From assembly GCA_014378185.1 (NCBI GenBank), contig JACMOE010000706.1, positions 1-8,037 on the forward strand: a stretch of 8,037 nt of DNA, written 5' to 3'. Of the stretch, positions 6,930 through 8,037 are shown piece after piece; within the stretch, counting starts at the first letter, position 1, and each line of letters starts with the position of its first letter. The stretch comes from Gemmatimonadaceae bacterium (lineage in GTDB: Bacteria > Gemmatimonadota > Gemmatimonadetes > Gemmatimonadales > Gemmatimonadaceae). The position numbers were made by a program, and so were the translations under genes. The notes under the pieces are model-generated. The model was not told the origin of the DNA. It ran no database searches and worked only from the letters and a program-made list of their open reading frames with translations.

Positions 6930-7024
6930 GGGAGTGGTTGTGGCCTGGTGGCTTCCTTCGTCTTCAAAACGAATGCGAGGCGCATTGCGTCTTGGGTGGG
7001 TTCGATTCCCATGCACTCCCGCCA
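6930..7024 (+). tRNA. selC: tRNA-Sec (anticodon UCA), selC
   Basis: This 95-nt gene encodes the tRNA that carries selenocysteine to UGA codons; it is charged with serine and converted by SelA using selenophosphate. The acceptor stem pairs GGGAGUG (6930-6936) with CACUCCC (7014-7020). An eighth position typical of bacterial tRNA-Sec is a G-G mismatch (6937/7013). The D-arm has a 6-position stem (6940-6945 with 6950-6955, one U-U mismatch) and a 4-nt UGGU loop. The anticodon stem is UUCGU/ACGAA with loop CUUCAAA, the same loop as E. coli selC; the anticodon is at 6964-6966. The long variable arm has 8 bp (6976-6983 with 6987-6994) and a 3-nt loop. The T-arm is GUGGG, UUCGAUU, CCCAU. G73 and CCA are encoded. 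It must be cut from a transcript shared with selD, whose stop is 5 nt upstream. Confidence 0.96.
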
Positions 7025-7058
7025 TCACCCCCCCTTCTTCGAACAACCAGCTCCCGTG

Positions 7059-7628
7059 ATGACAGACCTCTTCCGTCGCGCCCTCGCCGTTGCGCTCCTG
7101 TTCGTGGCGGTGCCGGTCACACACGCGGCGGGGCAGCGCATCGATAGTGCGAGCGTGGCACCGCGGCGTATGAAGATCGATACCGCCCTCGCCGCGATAC
7201 CCGCGCCGCCGCTCTCGCCCCGACGGGCATTTGTCTACTCTCTGCTGCTGCCTGGCTTCGGACAATCGCGCCTCGGCCGTCCGGGGGCGGGTGCCATTTT
7301 CGTGTTCACCGAGTCGCTCGCCATCGGCATGCTGCGTGAATCCATGGCGGACCTCCGTGAGGCGCGCGTGTTTCGGCGCGACTCGCTCGAGTACATCGGC
7401 AACGATCCAGCGAGCGGCGCACCCATCATGCACCGCAACGCCTACAACGACGAGTTGATCTCCATCCGTCGCGGTCACGTGGAGGACTGGGTGGCCTTCC
7501 TCATCGCGAACCATCTCTTCGCCGGTGCCGATGCATATGTGGCCGCACACCTGTGGGACCTCCCATCGCAGGTGAACGTGTCGCAGACGTCCGCCGGCAC
7601 GCGGGTGTCCGCGAGCATTCGCTGGTGA
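7059..7628 (+). CDS. Secreted or membrane protein with a DUF5683-like domain
   Basis: A 189-residue protein of unknown function. Residues 1-26 look like a signal peptide: Arg6-Arg7, a hydrophobic stretch ALAVALLFVAVPV, then possible cleavage after THA (21-23). The core SPRRAFVYSLLLPGFGQSRLG at about 53-73, followed by a hydrophobic segment GAGAIFVFTESLAIGML (76-92), resembles DUF5683 proteins, which share a 'PG.GQ....' motif. A second hydrophobic part, EDWVAFLIANHLFAGADAYVAAHLWD (142-167), fits the same family. The family match is from memory of the motif. ATG 7059 is chosen because it leads directly into the signal peptide; GTG 7056 is an alternative. The same frame is open back through selC and into selD, but that part is not coding. 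The stop overlaps murI by 4 nt (GTGA), so the two are likely coupled. Confidence 0.75.
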   Translation: MTDLFRRALAVALLFVAVPVTHAAGQRIDSASVAPRRMKIDTALAAIPAPPLSPRRAFVYSLLLPGFGQSRLGRPGAGAIFVFTESLAIGMLRESMADLREARVFRRDSLEYIGNDPASGAPIMHRNAYNDELISIRRGHVEDWVAFLIANHLFAGADAYVAAHLWDLPSQVNVSQTSAGTRVSASIRW

Positions 7629-8037
7629 GCGCCAGCGCGGGGCGCTCCGCACCCATCGGGGTGTTCGACTCCGGATTGGGCGGTCTCACGGTGGCGCATG
7701 CCATCATGCAACAGCTTCCGGGGGAGAGCCTCGTCTACTTCGGCGACACCGCGCGCGTACCGTATGGACCCAAGTCGCCCGACACCGTCCGCCGGTACAG
7801 CCTCGAAATCGCGGCGTTCCTCATCGAACAGGGCGTGAAGGCCATCGTGGTCGCGTGCAACACCGCCACCGCGCACGCCTTGCCGATGCTCGAGGCGGAG
7901 CTGGATGTGCCCGTGATCGGCGTGGTCGGCCCTGGCGCCCGTGCCGCAGTGCGCGCCACTCGCACCGGCCACATCGGCGTCATCGGCACGGAGGGCACCA
8001 TCCGGTCGGGCGCGTACGTGCGCGCCATCCACGCCGA
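7625..8037 (+). CDS. murI: Glutamate racemase MurI (5' part; runs off the window)
   Basis: MurI interconverts L- and D-glutamate, supplying D-Glu for peptidoglycan precursors. The first 137 residues are present. PIGVFDSGLGGLTV (10-23) holds the conserved Asp15-Ser16. YFGDTARVPYGPKS (38-51) is the substrate-binding block, and VVACNTATA (75-83) carries the first catalytic cysteine, Cys78. VIGVVGPGARAA, then IGVIGTEGTIRSGAY, follow in normal order. The second catalytic cysteine lies beyond the right edge. The GTG start overlaps the stop of the preceding gene as GTGA and puts the first motif about 10 residues from the N terminus, as is usual in the family. No good Shine-Dalgarno is present, consistent with coupled translation. 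Confidence 0.95.
   Translation, partial: MSASAGRSAPIGVFDSGLGGLTVAHAIMQQLPGESLVYFGDTARVPYGPKSPDTVRRYSLEIAAFLIEQGVKAIVVACNTATAHALPMLEAELDVPVIGVVGPGARAAVRATRTGHIGVIGTEGTIRSGAYVRAIHA

Noticed and set aside
6684..7058. N-terminal extension of the DUF5683-like gene in the same frame
   Set aside because: This stretch overlaps the conserved 3' part of selD and the whole tRNA-Sec gene. The signal peptide starts right at ATG 7059.
7025..7058. C-run and T-containing stretch after selC as a terminator
   Set aside because: There is no stem before it and no true T-run.

Overview
The window is high-GC bacterial DNA, densely packed with genes that all lie on the + strand. From left to right it holds the last few codons of an unidentified upstream gene, truB, ribF, secD, secF, a tatD-family nuclease gene, ridA, selD, a tRNA-Sec gene (selC), a small secreted or membrane protein of the DUF5683 type, and the first part of murI. 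The style (very high GC, truB-ribF leading into secDF, and a DUF5683-type protein with a Gemmatimonadota-like sequence) suggests Gemmatimonadota or a related lineage. That placement is an inference from memory of such genomes, not something the sequence proves.

Positions 1-5369 look like one long housekeeping operon. truB and ribF are 2 nt apart, ribF and secD 4 nt, and secD and secF 7 nt; tatD appears to start inside the secF stop codon. The products serve tRNA pseudouridylation (TruB), FMN/FAD synthesis (RibF), proton-driven help to protein export (SecD and SecF) and 3'-5' nuclease activity (TatD). An 85-nt gap at 5370-5454 is the longest gene-free stretch. It carries a possible extended -10 promoter and a strong Shine-Dalgarno for ridA.

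The most interesting part is 5835-7024, a compact selenocysteine locus. selD (selenophosphate synthetase) starts at ATG 5881 and reads through an in-frame UGA at 5944-5946 at the exact active-site position where E. coli SelD has Cys17, so this SelD is itself a selenoprotein. A stem-loop with a GGU in its loop follows at the spacing expected of a bacterial SECIS element. Five nucleotides after the selD stop comes a 95-nt tRNA-Sec with anticodon UCA, long variable arm and encoded CCA. SelD makes the selenium donor used to charge this tRNA, and the tRNA is needed to translate SelD, so the pair forms a self-dependent loop. A caller that treats UGA only as stop would start selD at GTG 5992 and lose the active site, and could run a false frame across the tRNA. 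selA and selB are not in the window.

After selC comes a 189-residue protein with a signal peptide and a DUF5683-like core. It overlaps the GTG start of murI (glutamate racemase, peptidoglycan precursor synthesis) by 4 nt, and murI runs off the right edge. No mobile elements, CRISPR arrays, rRNA or convincing rho-independent terminators were seen.
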